A stretch of 62,325 nt of DNA. Source: Acetatifactor sp. (GTDB lineage: Bacteria > Bacillota > Clostridia > Lachnospirales > Lachnospiraceae). Both the position numbers and the translations under genes were made by a program. How positions within the stretch are numbered: the first letter of the stretch is position 1; each line of letters begins with the position of its first letter. Under the pieces are notes generated by a model. That model searched no databases. It had not been told where the DNA came from and was given only the letters and a program-made list of their open reading frames with translations. This document shows, in pieces, positions 26,632 to 34,237 of the stretch. Where the stretch lies: NCBI GenBank assembly GCA_024695935.1, contig JAILHH010000031.1:1-62325 (forward strand), written 5' to 3'.

Positions 26632-26673
26632 GCGCAAGCATAAGAAAACAATGCTTATGCTTGCGCTTTTTTT
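26632..26673 (+). terminator. Intra-operon terminator between binding protein and permeases
   Basis: A perfect 13-bp stem, GCGCAAGCATAAG with CTTATGCTTGCGC, has a 9-base loop and is followed by seven T. It lies 32 bases before the first permease start. It should cut most transcripts after the binding protein, giving excess binding protein over membrane components. Confidence 0.93.
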
Positions 26674-26705
26674 GCCAAAAATCAGGCTAAAAGGAAGGGA
26701 AAAAC

Positions 26706-27575
26706 ATGAAAAATAACAGAAAATGGATAGTATTGTTCCTTCTTCCGGGAATATTGCTGTTCGCCTTCATTTTTCTGGCAACACTGGTAATTCTCTTTGG
26801 CTCGTCGTTTACGGACTGGACCATCGGAAAAGAGCTTTCCTTTGTTGGCCTAAAGAACTATATCAATATTTTTACGGAAGATGCGGGCTTTATAACCGCA
26901 ATTAAAAATACATTCATTTGGATCCTGTTACAGAGTACGATACATGTTGTGATCGGTGTGACAGTGGCACTTATGCTATCCAGAAAAAGATGGTATTCCA
27001 ATGCCGTGAGAACTATTTTCTTTATACCAAACGTTATTTCCTCAGCCGCACTGGGAATGCTTTTTTTATGCACCATGAATCCGCAGTACGGTCTCTTAAA
27101 TCAATTAATCTCGAAAATAACCGGAGAACCCTGCACCACAAACTGGTTCCTCGGCTCAAATAGCGCATTCTGGACAGTGACCATGACCTGGCTCCCCTAT
27201 GCGGGTCTGGTAACGATCCTTGTTATGGCAGAGATGAGCTCCATCTCGGAGGATGTGTATGAAGCCGCAAAGATCGACGGCGCCACACCTCTTCAGACAG
27301 ATTTTCATATTGTGCTGCCCCTTATGCGAAACATAATCGGAACCTGCGTGGTACTTGCTGCCACCAGTATGCTCCAGAAACTTGACATCATCATGATGAC
27401 CACCAGCGGCGGACCCGGCAACAAGACCATGAACCTGCCCATGTATGTATATGAGACTGTCTTTACATACAAGAAATTCGGCAAGGCTAATGCGGAGGGT
27501 ATCGTCCTTATCGCAGTCGGTATCGTATGCTTAAAGGTCATTAGAAAAGCTTTCAAAATGGATGAAGAAGACTAG
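26706..27575 (+). CDS. ABC sugar transporter permease, MalF/UgpA type, 289 aa
   Basis: Six predicted membrane helices. The EAA loop that docks the ATPase reads EAAKIDGATPLQTDFHIVLPLM near residue 195. The N-terminus RKWIVLFLLPGILLF is typical of this subfamily. Length is normal. GGAAGGG precedes the ATG. It pairs with the next gene to form the translocation pore. No MsmX-type ATPase is encoded in the locus, so a shared ATPase elsewhere in the genome is needed. Confidence 0.95.
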   Translation: MKNNRKWIVLFLLPGILLFAFIFLATLVILFGSSFTDWTIGKELSFVGLKNYINIFTEDAGFITAIKNTFIWILLQSTIHVVIGVTVALMLSRKRWYSNAVRTIFFIPNVISSAALGMLFLCTMNPQYGLLNQLISKITGEPCTTNWFLGSNSAFWTVTMTWLPYAGLVTILVMAEMSSISEDVYEAAKIDGATPLQTDFHIVLPLMRNIIGTCVVLAATSMLQKLDIIMMTTSGGPGNKTMNLPMYVYETVFTYKKFGKANAEGIVLIAVGIVCLKVIRKAFKMDEED

Positions 27576-27589
27576 AAAGGAGGAGCAAA

Positions 27590-28411
27590 ATGAAGTATTT
27601 AGGAAAATTATTTGTAGGAATATTTTTATCCATAATCGTGATAATATCCCTTGTACCGTTTTTGTGGGTATTCGCATCCTCCTTTAGGACAAACGGAGAG
27701 ATACTTTCCGGGGGCTTTGGCTTTGCCCACGGGCTTTACGTTCAAAACTATTCAACGGCCTTTAAACTGGCTCCCCTTGTTGCATTTTATAAAAACAGTA
27801 TCATAGTTGCGATCCTTGCAACAGTGTTTAATATCGCAGTATGCACCATGGCGGCATACGTGGTGGTCAGATGTTCCTTTAAGGCAAAGGGACTGATCAC
27901 CGCAATGTTTTCAATAGGGCTCATCATTCCTTCGGCTGCCCTCATTCAGCCGTTGTATAACACCATGATGAATACAGGGCTTTATAACACACTGACCGCC
28001 CTCGTCCTGGTTTACACAGCCCTTGGTATGCCTACCACATTTTATATAATGGTCAGCTACATCAGGACCATACCCTACACCCTCGAGGAGGCGGCGTATA
28101 TTGACGGGTCAGGTTTTGTAAGGACCTTTGCCACAATAGTTCTTCCCCTTACAAGACCCGCCTTTGCCACCGCCGGAGTCATCCAGTTTTTGCTGGCATG
28201 GAATGAGTTCCAGTTGGCGCTTACTCTGACCGGTGATACCTCAAAGCGTACACTGCCCATCGCTCTTTACTATTTTAAGAGCGCTTTTGCCAGCGATTAC
28301 GGCGCTATGTTTGCGGCAACCGTTGTGGTAGTGGTACCCAGCATCATAGTATTTATACTTCTTCAAAAGCAGGTTATCTCGGGACTGGCAGCAGGCTCGG
28401 TAAAGGGATAA
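27590..28411 (+). CDS. ABC sugar transporter permease, MalG/UgpE type, 273 aa
   Basis: Six predicted membrane helices with the EAA motif EEAAYIDGSGFVRTFATIVLPL near residue 165 and the C-terminal QKQVISGLAAGSVKG, which is characteristic of MalG-like proteins. AAAGGAGGAGC lies before the ATG, 14 bases after the first permease. It completes the pore of a carbohydrate uptake type 1 importer. The downstream phosphorylase starts 16 bases later. Confidence 0.95.
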   Translation: MKYLGKLFVGIFLSIIVIISLVPFLWVFASSFRTNGEILSGGFGFAHGLYVQNYSTAFKLAPLVAFYKNSIIVAILATVFNIAVCTMAAYVVVRCSFKAKGLITAMFSIGLIIPSAALIQPLYNTMMNTGLYNTLTALVLVYTALGMPTTFYIMVSYIRTIPYTLEEAAYIDGSGFVRTFATIVLPLTRPAFATAGVIQFLLAWNEFQLALTLTGDTSKRTLPIALYYFKSAFASDYGAMFAATVVVVVPSIIVFILLQKQVISGLAAGSVKG

Positions 28412-28427
28412 ACGGAAAGGCAGTAAA

Positions 28428-30644
28428 ATGGGAAAGTTAAAAACAGCGGATTTTTCAGAGGAGTGGACCCTTTCGGAAGAAGGTTTTAACAGAAGTTTAT
28501 CAAAGCATTACGAAGGGCTTTTCACCCAGGGAAACGGATACATGGATCTGCGCGGCAGCGTGGAAGAAGGCTTTATGAGTGTTGATCAGGCACTGGAATA
28601 TGATAGAAAGCCGGCAAACGTAACCCTGGAAAAACATATAGAGACTCCCTCAAAGTGGGGAACATACATACCCGGCATTGTGGGAAAACATCCTTATCTT
28701 GAGACAGAAATCATAAACCTTCCTTACATTTGTGAAGTCAGCCTGTGCGCTGATGGGGAGAAGTTTGACTTGGAGAACTCCTCCTATGAAGATTACAGGC
28801 GCTACCTCGATATGAGGGATGGCTGTCTTCACAGATCCTTTGTGTGGAACACAAAGAGCGGGAAAAAGGTTAGTGTCACTTTGGTCAGATTTTTGAGTAT
28901 GTCAAACACCCACATTTTGACAGAGGAGATAGTATTAAGGTCCCTTAATGGGGAAGCTGATATCACCGTCTCTTCAGGCATAAATGCGGGGGTAAGGACC
29001 AACGGATTCGATCATTTTGAAACCGTTAAATGCGGTGCCTTTGCAGAAAAATATACAGAGTGCACAGTCTCCACAAACGGTGGCAACACCGTCACTTTCC
29101 TGGGAAGCATTGCTGGGGACCACACCTGTTTTGATATCGAAAAAAATGATCATGCGGTATACCATGTGGCGGATGTAAAGCTTTGCGAAGGTGCGCAGGT
29201 ATCATTAGTAAAGACAGTGGCAGCCGCAACCGACAGAGATCAGGATATGGAAAGTGACGATATCAGAGCAAACTGCCTTAAGTATCTGGAAAGATCTTTA
29301 AAGGACGGAATAGAAAAGGAATACGCAGAGCATTTGGCCGTATGGCAGAAAAAGTGGGATGACAGTGACATAATCCTCACCGGGTCAGACACAGCAAAAA
29401 AAGCCATGAAAGCCCTCAGGATGTCAATATATCACTTAAACAGATCGGTTTGTGGAAATGACCCCAGGGTTGCCATCTGCGCCAAGGGATATGCCGGAGA
29501 AGGGTATTTTGGCAGATATTTTTGGGACACAGAGATAAATATGCTCCCGTTTTTTATACATACCGATCCGAAAGCAGCAAAGAATCTGTTGCTCTTTAGA
29601 TATAACACTTTGAGCGGTGCAAGAGAAAACGCGGCGTCCTACGGTTACAGAGGGGCCAGATACCCCTGGGAGTCATCGGTTACAGGGCGCGAGGAGTGTG
29701 CATGCTGGCAATATGCCGATCATGAGATCCATGTAACGGCGGATATAGTATATGCCATAATGCATTACGTAAATGCAACCGGCGATGAAGACTTCGTCAG
29801 AGACTACGGAATTGACATCATGGTGGAAACGGCCAGGTACTGGATGGACAGGATGGATAAGGACTTGGACGGAACCTATAATCTCCTCGGAGTAATGGGA
29901 CCGGATGAGTATCTGGCAATGACTGCAAACAATGCCTATACCAACAGAATGGTGAGATTTGCTCTGGATACGACTGTCAGATATATGAGAAAGTATTTAG
30001 CTGATAAAAATGTGACAGACAGACTGAATTTCACCGAAGCTGAGGTGGCAGAATTTGAAAATGCGGCTGAAAATCTGAAGAGACCCGTGAAAAATAAAGA
30101 CGGGATAACTCTCCAGTGTGATGAATTCGAAAGTTATGCGGATCTTGACTTTGACGTCATATGGAAGGACAGATCAAAGTGCTTCGGAACTTTTATCTCC
30201 CAGGAGAAGAACTACAGGTCAAAGGCACTTAAGCAGGCGGACGTATTGGAGATGATGATGCTCTTTGGAAACGAAGTAAGCGATGAAGAGCTTGAAAAAA
30301 ATTACGCTTACTATGAGCCCATCACCACCCATGATTCATCCCTTTCTGCGGCTGTTCACGGAATACTCTCCGCAAGGCTTGGCAGAATGGATGAGGCCGA
30401 AAAATTCCTGGAAAAGGTTGAGGATATCGATCTGAAGGTTGAGAAAAAGGGCGCTGAAGAAGGAATACACATCGCAAACTGCGGTGGAATATGGCAGCTT
30501 TTTGTATATGGCTTTGCAGGTATGAAGAGTGCCATGTGGGAAGAGGAACCGGTTACGGCACCCCACTTGCCTGAAGGAATTGACAGCATCACGTTCCCTG
30601 TCATCTGGCATGGCGAAAAGAAAAAAATAACTGTATCAAAATAA
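28428..30644 (+). CDS. GH65 alpha-glucoside phosphorylase, 738 aa
   Basis: An intracellular inverting phosphorylase of glycoside hydrolase family 65, which cleaves maltose, trehalose, kojibiose, nigerose or related alpha-glucosides with phosphate, giving beta-glucose 1-phosphate. The N-terminal beta-sandwich is followed by the (alpha/alpha)6 barrel. Hallmarks are YFGRYFWDTEINMLPFF, ARYPWESSVTG and the catalytic acid Glu494 in GVMGPDEYL. The phosphate-site loop is NCGGIWQLFVYGFAG. Some members carry HAASxGG at this place, so linkage specificity may differ. It is full length and co-directional with the importer, so it probably consumes the imported disaccharide and saves ATP. No beta-phosphoglucomutase gene is adjacent. 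Confidence 0.93.
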   Translation: MGKLKTADFSEEWTLSEEGFNRSLSKHYEGLFTQGNGYMDLRGSVEEGFMSVDQALEYDRKPANVTLEKHIETPSKWGTYIPGIVGKHPYLETEIINLPYICEVSLCADGEKFDLENSSYEDYRRYLDMRDGCLHRSFVWNTKSGKKVSVTLVRFLSMSNTHILTEEIVLRSLNGEADITVSSGINAGVRTNGFDHFETVKCGAFAEKYTECTVSTNGGNTVTFLGSIAGDHTCFDIEKNDHAVYHVADVKLCEGAQVSLVKTVAAATDRDQDMESDDIRANCLKYLERSLKDGIEKEYAEHLAVWQKKWDDSDIILTGSDTAKKAMKALRMSIYHLNRSVCGNDPRVAICAKGYAGEGYFGRYFWDTEINMLPFFIHTDPKAAKNLLLFRYNTLSGARENAASYGYRGARYPWESSVTGREECACWQYADHEIHVTADIVYAIMHYVNATGDEDFVRDYGIDIMVETARYWMDRMDKDLDGTYNLLGVMGPDEYLAMTANNAYTNRMVRFALDTTVRYMRKYLADKNVTDRLNFTEAEVAEFENAAENLKRPVKNKDGITLQCDEFESYADLDFDVIWKDRSKCFGTFISQEKNYRSKALKQADVLEMMMLFGNEVSDEELEKNYAYYEPITTHDSSLSAAVHGILSARLGRMDEAEKFLEKVEDIDLKVEKKGAEEGIHIANCGGIWQLFVYGFAGMKSAMWEEEPVTAPHLPEGIDSITFPVIWHGEKKKITVSK

Positions 30645-30654
30645 AGATTCATAA

Positions 30655-30688
30655 AAGCGCCGCAGATCAGTATCTGACGGCGCTTATT
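30655..30688 (+). terminator. Bidirectional terminator between GH65 and birA
   Basis: AAGCGCCG pairs with CGGCGCTT, with an inner CAGAT/ATCTG extension and one bulged A. The structure carries T-rich flanks on both strands and overlaps the last codons of birA. Confidence 0.8.
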
Positions 30689-31683
30689 TCACCGGAGGAC
30701 AGAATTTCTGTCTCTCCGGTTTCGTATTTTATTTCCAGTTTATAATCATCGGTAATTCCCGTGACATATCCGTACTTTTCCCGGGCTGCATTGTCAAAGG
30801 AGTTGATCTTTACATATTTTCCCAGGATATTGGAATTATCACGGTATATTCCTATAGCTTCGCCTGCGTTTGCGGGATCCGTGAAATACGAAAGATTACT
30901 TATGATACCGGTTATCAGGTCGTCCTTAAGGGTAGTTTTTGACAGCGGAGTTACATTATCAAATACAGCGCCGGCAATATTTTTAAGGGGTTTGGGATAT
31001 CCGTTTTTGGGAGAAAACAGATTTATACCAAATCCGATCAATACTATTGTTTCCTCGGGGGCTTCCATATTTACTATGGCTTCAGACAGTATTCCCGCAA
31101 CTTTTTTATCATCAAGGTATATATCATTTACCCACTTGATGGCAGGCTTTAGGGTGCCTGCACATTCGATCCCGGAGAGGGCGTTAAATACTGAAACTGC
31201 GGCGAGTGCGGTAAGGGTGGTGAGGGAGTTTATGTCGATCTTTGGATGAAAGAGCAGGGTCATATATAAACCGCATCCTTCCGGGGAGTAAAAACTTCTG
31301 CCCCTCCGGCCGCGACCGTTAGTCTGTGCATCTGCGATGACCAGGATATTGTCTTTTTTTTCCTGCCGATCCGGGGATTTATAAATGCGAAGGGCTTCAT
31401 CATTGGTACTGTCCACAACAGGCTTATGGATCACGGAAAAGGGATGGAAGCTGCTTTCACATTTTTTTTGGATAATATCACAGTCGGGTAACAGCAGGTC
31501 ACTTTTCAAGCGATATCCTTTGTTTGTCACAGCCTCAATCTGCAGGCCCTCATCGGTCAGGGCTTTTATCGCTTTCCACACCGCAGCCCTTGATACATAA
31601 AGCCTTGATGCAATCTCCTCCCCGGAGACAAAATTTCCGAAATTGTCATTTAGTATTTTTTTTATGGCATCTTTTGTTTTCAT
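30667..31683 (-). CDS. birA: Biotin protein ligase / biotin operon repressor BirA, 338 aa
   Basis: A bifunctional enzyme that makes biotinyl-AMP, transfers biotin to a carboxylase lysine and, in this long form, binds DNA. A winged-helix domain occupies residues about 1-65 (SGEEIASRLYVSRAAVWKAI). The catalytic domain shows GRGRRGRSFYSP (biotinyl-AMP loop), the SH3-distal KWVNDIYLDDKKVAGIL, and GFGINLF. The C-terminal SH3-like cap ends the protein. I chose the ATG at 31683. It has no Shine-Dalgarno, but a good promoter places the transcription start on its first base. A GTG at 31722 in frame lies within that promoter. Confidence 0.93.
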   Translation of the reverse strand: MKTKDAIKKILNDNFGNFVSGEEIASRLYVSRAAVWKAIKALTDEGLQIEAVTNKGYRLKSDLLLPDCDIIQKKCESSFHPFSVIHKPVVDSTNDEALRIYKSPDRQEKKDNILVIADAQTNGRGRRGRSFYSPEGCGLYMTLLFHPKIDINSLTTLTALAAVSVFNALSGIECAGTLKPAIKWVNDIYLDDKKVAGILSEAIVNMEAPEETIVLIGFGINLFSPKNGYPKPLKNIAGAVFDNVTPLSKTTLKDDLITGIISNLSYFTDPANAGEAIGIYRDNSNILGKYVKINSFDNAAREKYGYVTGITDDYKLEIKYETGETEILSSGEISAVRY

Positions 31684-31689
31684 GAGAAG

Positions 31690-31718
31690 ATTGTAAACCC
31701 GATCGGGAAGAATGTAAA
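31690..31718 (-). promoter_or_regulatory. birA promoter predicting a leaderless mRNA, with a palindrome in the spacer
   Basis: On the minus strand TTTACA (31718-31713) and TACAAT (31695-31690) are exactly 17 bases apart. Six bases CTTCTC follow the -10, then the ATG, so position +1 would be the A of the start codon. The spacer contains the palindrome CCCGATCGGG, a possible operator for BirA or another repressor. Confidence 0.68.
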
Positions 31719-31792
31719 CCACAGTTTATGGACTTGACCTGATCAGAGAAAAAAGACGTAAATAAATGTGATTTATAAATGTCGGGCAGTTA

Positions 31793-31801
31793 TGGTATAA
31801 T
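31793..31801 (+). promoter_or_regulatory. Extended -10 promoter of the CapA-like gene
   Basis: TGGTATAAT is a complete extended -10 element (TGn plus TATAAT). No strong -35 is present, as is usual for this class. Transcription would start near 31808, about 64 bases before the start codon. Confidence 0.6.
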
Positions 31802-31871
31802 GATAACGAATTATGCACTTTTTTAAAATATGCGGTTTTGAAGGTTTGGAGTTTTGAAAGCGTGAAATCTT

Positions 31872-33068
31872 ATGAGGTACATATGTAAACTTGGCGGAAT
31901 GTTGTTTGCATGCGGTTTTTTATTGACATCATGCGGAACATACAAAGACGCACTCCTTGAAAAAAGAGGCGAAACTAAAGACGGATATGTGATACTTGAG
32001 GCGGAGGACGCAGAGGTAAAAATTCCAAAAGCACCACGGGAAGAGATCGTGACCCTGGAGAGTATTGCGGAAGAGATCGAAACGGATGAGGCGACAGCTC
32101 CTGTGGAGCAGGAAATCCCGACAGAAAAAAAGATCGTGCTGTCCGCTGTGGGGGACGTGACGCTTTGCAGCTACGAGGAGCAGGGGTATTCGGGAACCTT
32201 TGATGAAGCATATGATATTAATGGCGGCGATTATTTTTTTGAAAATGTAAAAGATTATTTTTTGGAAGATGACATAACCATCGTTAATCTGGAGGGGAAT
32301 CTCACGGACAGTGAGGAGAGAAATCCCGGAAGAGACTACTACTTAAGAGGCAGACAGGAATATGCATCGATCCTTCCAAAGGCAGGTATAGATGTGGTGA
32401 CACTTGCAAACAATCACAGAAATGATTTTTTTGAAGAGGGTGCAAAGGACACCAGGGATGCGCTTGATGCGGTGGATATGCCCTATGCATATGATAATAA
32501 AGTTGTGGTGTACGATGTGGGAGATATATCCGTGGGCGTCGTTGCCATAAATTGTCTCGGGTTAAAGGATTATGCAAAAAAGCTGATAGACGTGGCCGTC
32601 TCACAGTTTGACGAGCGCCCGGATATATTGGTTGCCGCACTTCACTGGGGGATCGAGAGAGAATTTTACCCGGATGAAGATCAGATAAATATCGGTCACT
32701 ACTGTATAGACAACGGATTTGACCTGGTGATAGGGTGTCATCCCCATGTGCTTCAGTCCATAGAGGAGTATGAGGGCAGGCACATAGTTTATTCCATGGG
32801 AAATTTTTGCTTTGGTGCAAACAGAAATCCGGTTGACAAAGACTGCATGATTTACAGGGAAGAATTTACCTTTGACGAGGATAACAAACTGTCCGAGACA
32901 AGGGGATATGCGATACCCTGCAGTGTCAGCTCCGTAAAGGAGCGAAATGATTTCAGACCCACACCTGCTGAGGGTGAAGACTATGACAGGATAATCGAGA
33001 GACTCAATACATACAGTAATGTATATGATACAATAATAGACGATAATGGCATTGTGACTTCAAAGTAG
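31872..33068 (+). CDS. CapA-family lipoprotein (PGA_cap metallophosphatase-like), 398 aa
   Basis: A signal peptide with lipobox LLTSC precedes an acidic linker of about 80 residues. The CapA/PgsA-like domain starts at about residue 95 with LSAVGDVTLCS. Conserved segments are INVNLEGNL-like IVNLEGNLTDSE, LANNHRNDFFEEG, ALHWGIEREF, IGCHPHVLQSIE and YSMGNFCFG, which include the His/Asn/Asp metal-site residues of the calcineurin-like fold. In capsule operons such proteins help polyglutamate anchoring or release. Here no PgsB/PgsC partner is near, so the role is unknown. No clear Shine-Dalgarno precedes the ATG. Confidence 0.87.
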   Translation: MRYICKLGGMLFACGFLLTSCGTYKDALLEKRGETKDGYVILEAEDAEVKIPKAPREEIVTLESIAEEIETDEATAPVEQEIPTEKKIVLSAVGDVTLCSYEEQGYSGTFDEAYDINGGDYFFENVKDYFLEDDITIVNLEGNLTDSEERNPGRDYYLRGRQEYASILPKAGIDVVTLANNHRNDFFEEGAKDTRDALDAVDMPYAYDNKVVVYDVGDISVGVVAINCLGLKDYAKKLIDVAVSQFDERPDILVAALHWGIEREFYPDEDQINIGHYCIDNGFDLVIGCHPHVLQSIEEYEGRHIVYSMGNFCFGANRNPVDKDCMIYREEFTFDEDNKLSETRGYAIPCSVSSVKERNDFRPTPAEGEDYDRIIERLNTYSNVYDTIIDDNGIVTSK

Positions 33069-33088
33069 TCACGGAAAGAGAGGAAAAA

Positions 33089-34234
33089 ATGGGCAAAATG
33101 GAAATGCGGGACATGGGTAAGACCGGTGCAAAAGTAAGTCTTCTTGGTTTTGGATGCATGAGATTTCCCACAACGGAGGATGGCAAGATCGATGAGGCAA
33201 GGGCTGAAGAGATGCTGGATAAGGCCATTGCAAGCGGAGTAAACTACATTGATACAGCATATCCTTATCACGGCGGTGAGAGCGAGAGATTTGTTGGAAA
33301 AGTTCTGCAAAAATATGACAGAGATTCTTTTTATCTGGCAACGAAGCTTCCCGTATGGCTTGTAAAGAGCCTTGACGACGTGGACAGGATCTTTGAGGAG
33401 CAGCTTCAGAAACTTAGGACCGATCATGTGGATTTTTATCTCATGCATGCCCTTGACAGAGAAGTGTTTGAGAGAATGCGTGACATGGGTGTTGTAGAGA
33501 AATTAAAGGAGATGAAAAAAGCCGGAAAATTCAAGTATCTTGGTTTTTCATTCCACGACGAATATTCTGCTTTTGAGGAGATAATCAATTATACAGACTG
33601 GGATTTTTGCCAGATCCAGTTAAATTACATGGACGCTGACGAGCAGGCCGGCGTAAAGGGATATGAGCTCGCAAAGAAAAAGGACGTGCCCCTTGTTATC
33701 ATGGAGCCTGTAAAGGGAGGAACATTGGCAAACCTCGCTCCCGATATCAAGGAAAAATTTGCCGCTCTTGATAAAAACGCATCCGTTGCATCCTATGCTC
33801 TTAGATGGGTCGGAACCTTTGACAACGTGAAGGTGATCCTCTCAGGTATGAGTACCATGGAGCAGGTGGAGGACAATTTAAATACTTTTATTGACTTTAA
33901 GCCCCTTACAGATAAGGAGAAAGAGACTATAGACGACGTGGTAAGCATCATGAAGAGCCGCGTTCAGAACGGTTGTACAGGTTGCAGATACTGTATGCCC
34001 TGTCCTTTTGGTGTAGATATCCCGGGATGCTTCAAAGCATGGAATACATATCATGTTTATGGCAATTACAATTCAGCATCATGGCTGTGGGAGCACGAGA
34101 TCGGAGAGGCTCATCAGGCAAAGAATTGTAAGGAGTGCGGAGCCTGTGAGCAGAAATGCCCGCAGCACCTCTCTATCCGTTCAGATTTAAAGAAGGCCCA
34201 GGCCGATCTGGACAAAAAGGAGTTCAGGTTTTAA
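33089..34234 (+). CDS. Aldo/keto reductase with C-terminal [4Fe-4S] ferredoxin domain, 381 aa
   Basis: The N-terminal TIM barrel carries aldo/keto reductase residues: Asp-Tyr in IDTAYPYHGGES, Lys in LATKLPVW and His in VDFYLMHALD. The C-terminal 80 residues form a ferredoxin-like extension with CTGCRYCMPCP and CKECGACEQKCP, a complete set for two [4Fe-4S] clusters. Members are common in anaerobes and probably couple carbonyl reduction to a ferredoxin-type donor; the substrate is unknown. A ribosome site GAGAGG precedes the ATG. The radical SAM gene begins 3 bases after its stop, so the two are co-translated. Confidence 0.93.
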   Translation: MGKMEMRDMGKTGAKVSLLGFGCMRFPTTEDGKIDEARAEEMLDKAIASGVNYIDTAYPYHGGESERFVGKVLQKYDRDSFYLATKLPVWLVKSLDDVDRIFEEQLQKLRTDHVDFYLMHALDREVFERMRDMGVVEKLKEMKKAGKFKYLGFSFHDEYSAFEEIINYTDWDFCQIQLNYMDADEQAGVKGYELAKKKDVPLVIMEPVKGGTLANLAPDIKEKFAALDKNASVASYALRWVGTFDNVKVILSGMSTMEQVEDNLNTFIDFKPLTDKEKETIDDVVSIMKSRVQNGCTGCRYCMPCPFGVDIPGCFKAWNTYHVYGNYNSASWLWEHEIGEAHQAKNCKECGACEQKCPQHLSIRSDLKKAQADLDKKEFRF

Positions 34235-34237
34235 GAA

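Noticed and set aside
31693-31720. Direct repeats of GTAAAC upstream of birA as a classical inverted BirA operator
   Set aside because: The two copies are in the same orientation and are explained by the -35 and -10 boxes; the central palindrome is the better operator candidate.
32302-32820. 172-codon minus-strand frame opposite the CapA-like gene
   Set aside because: Low-quality Pro/His/Arg-rich translation; the plus strand encodes conserved CapA motifs with a lipobox.
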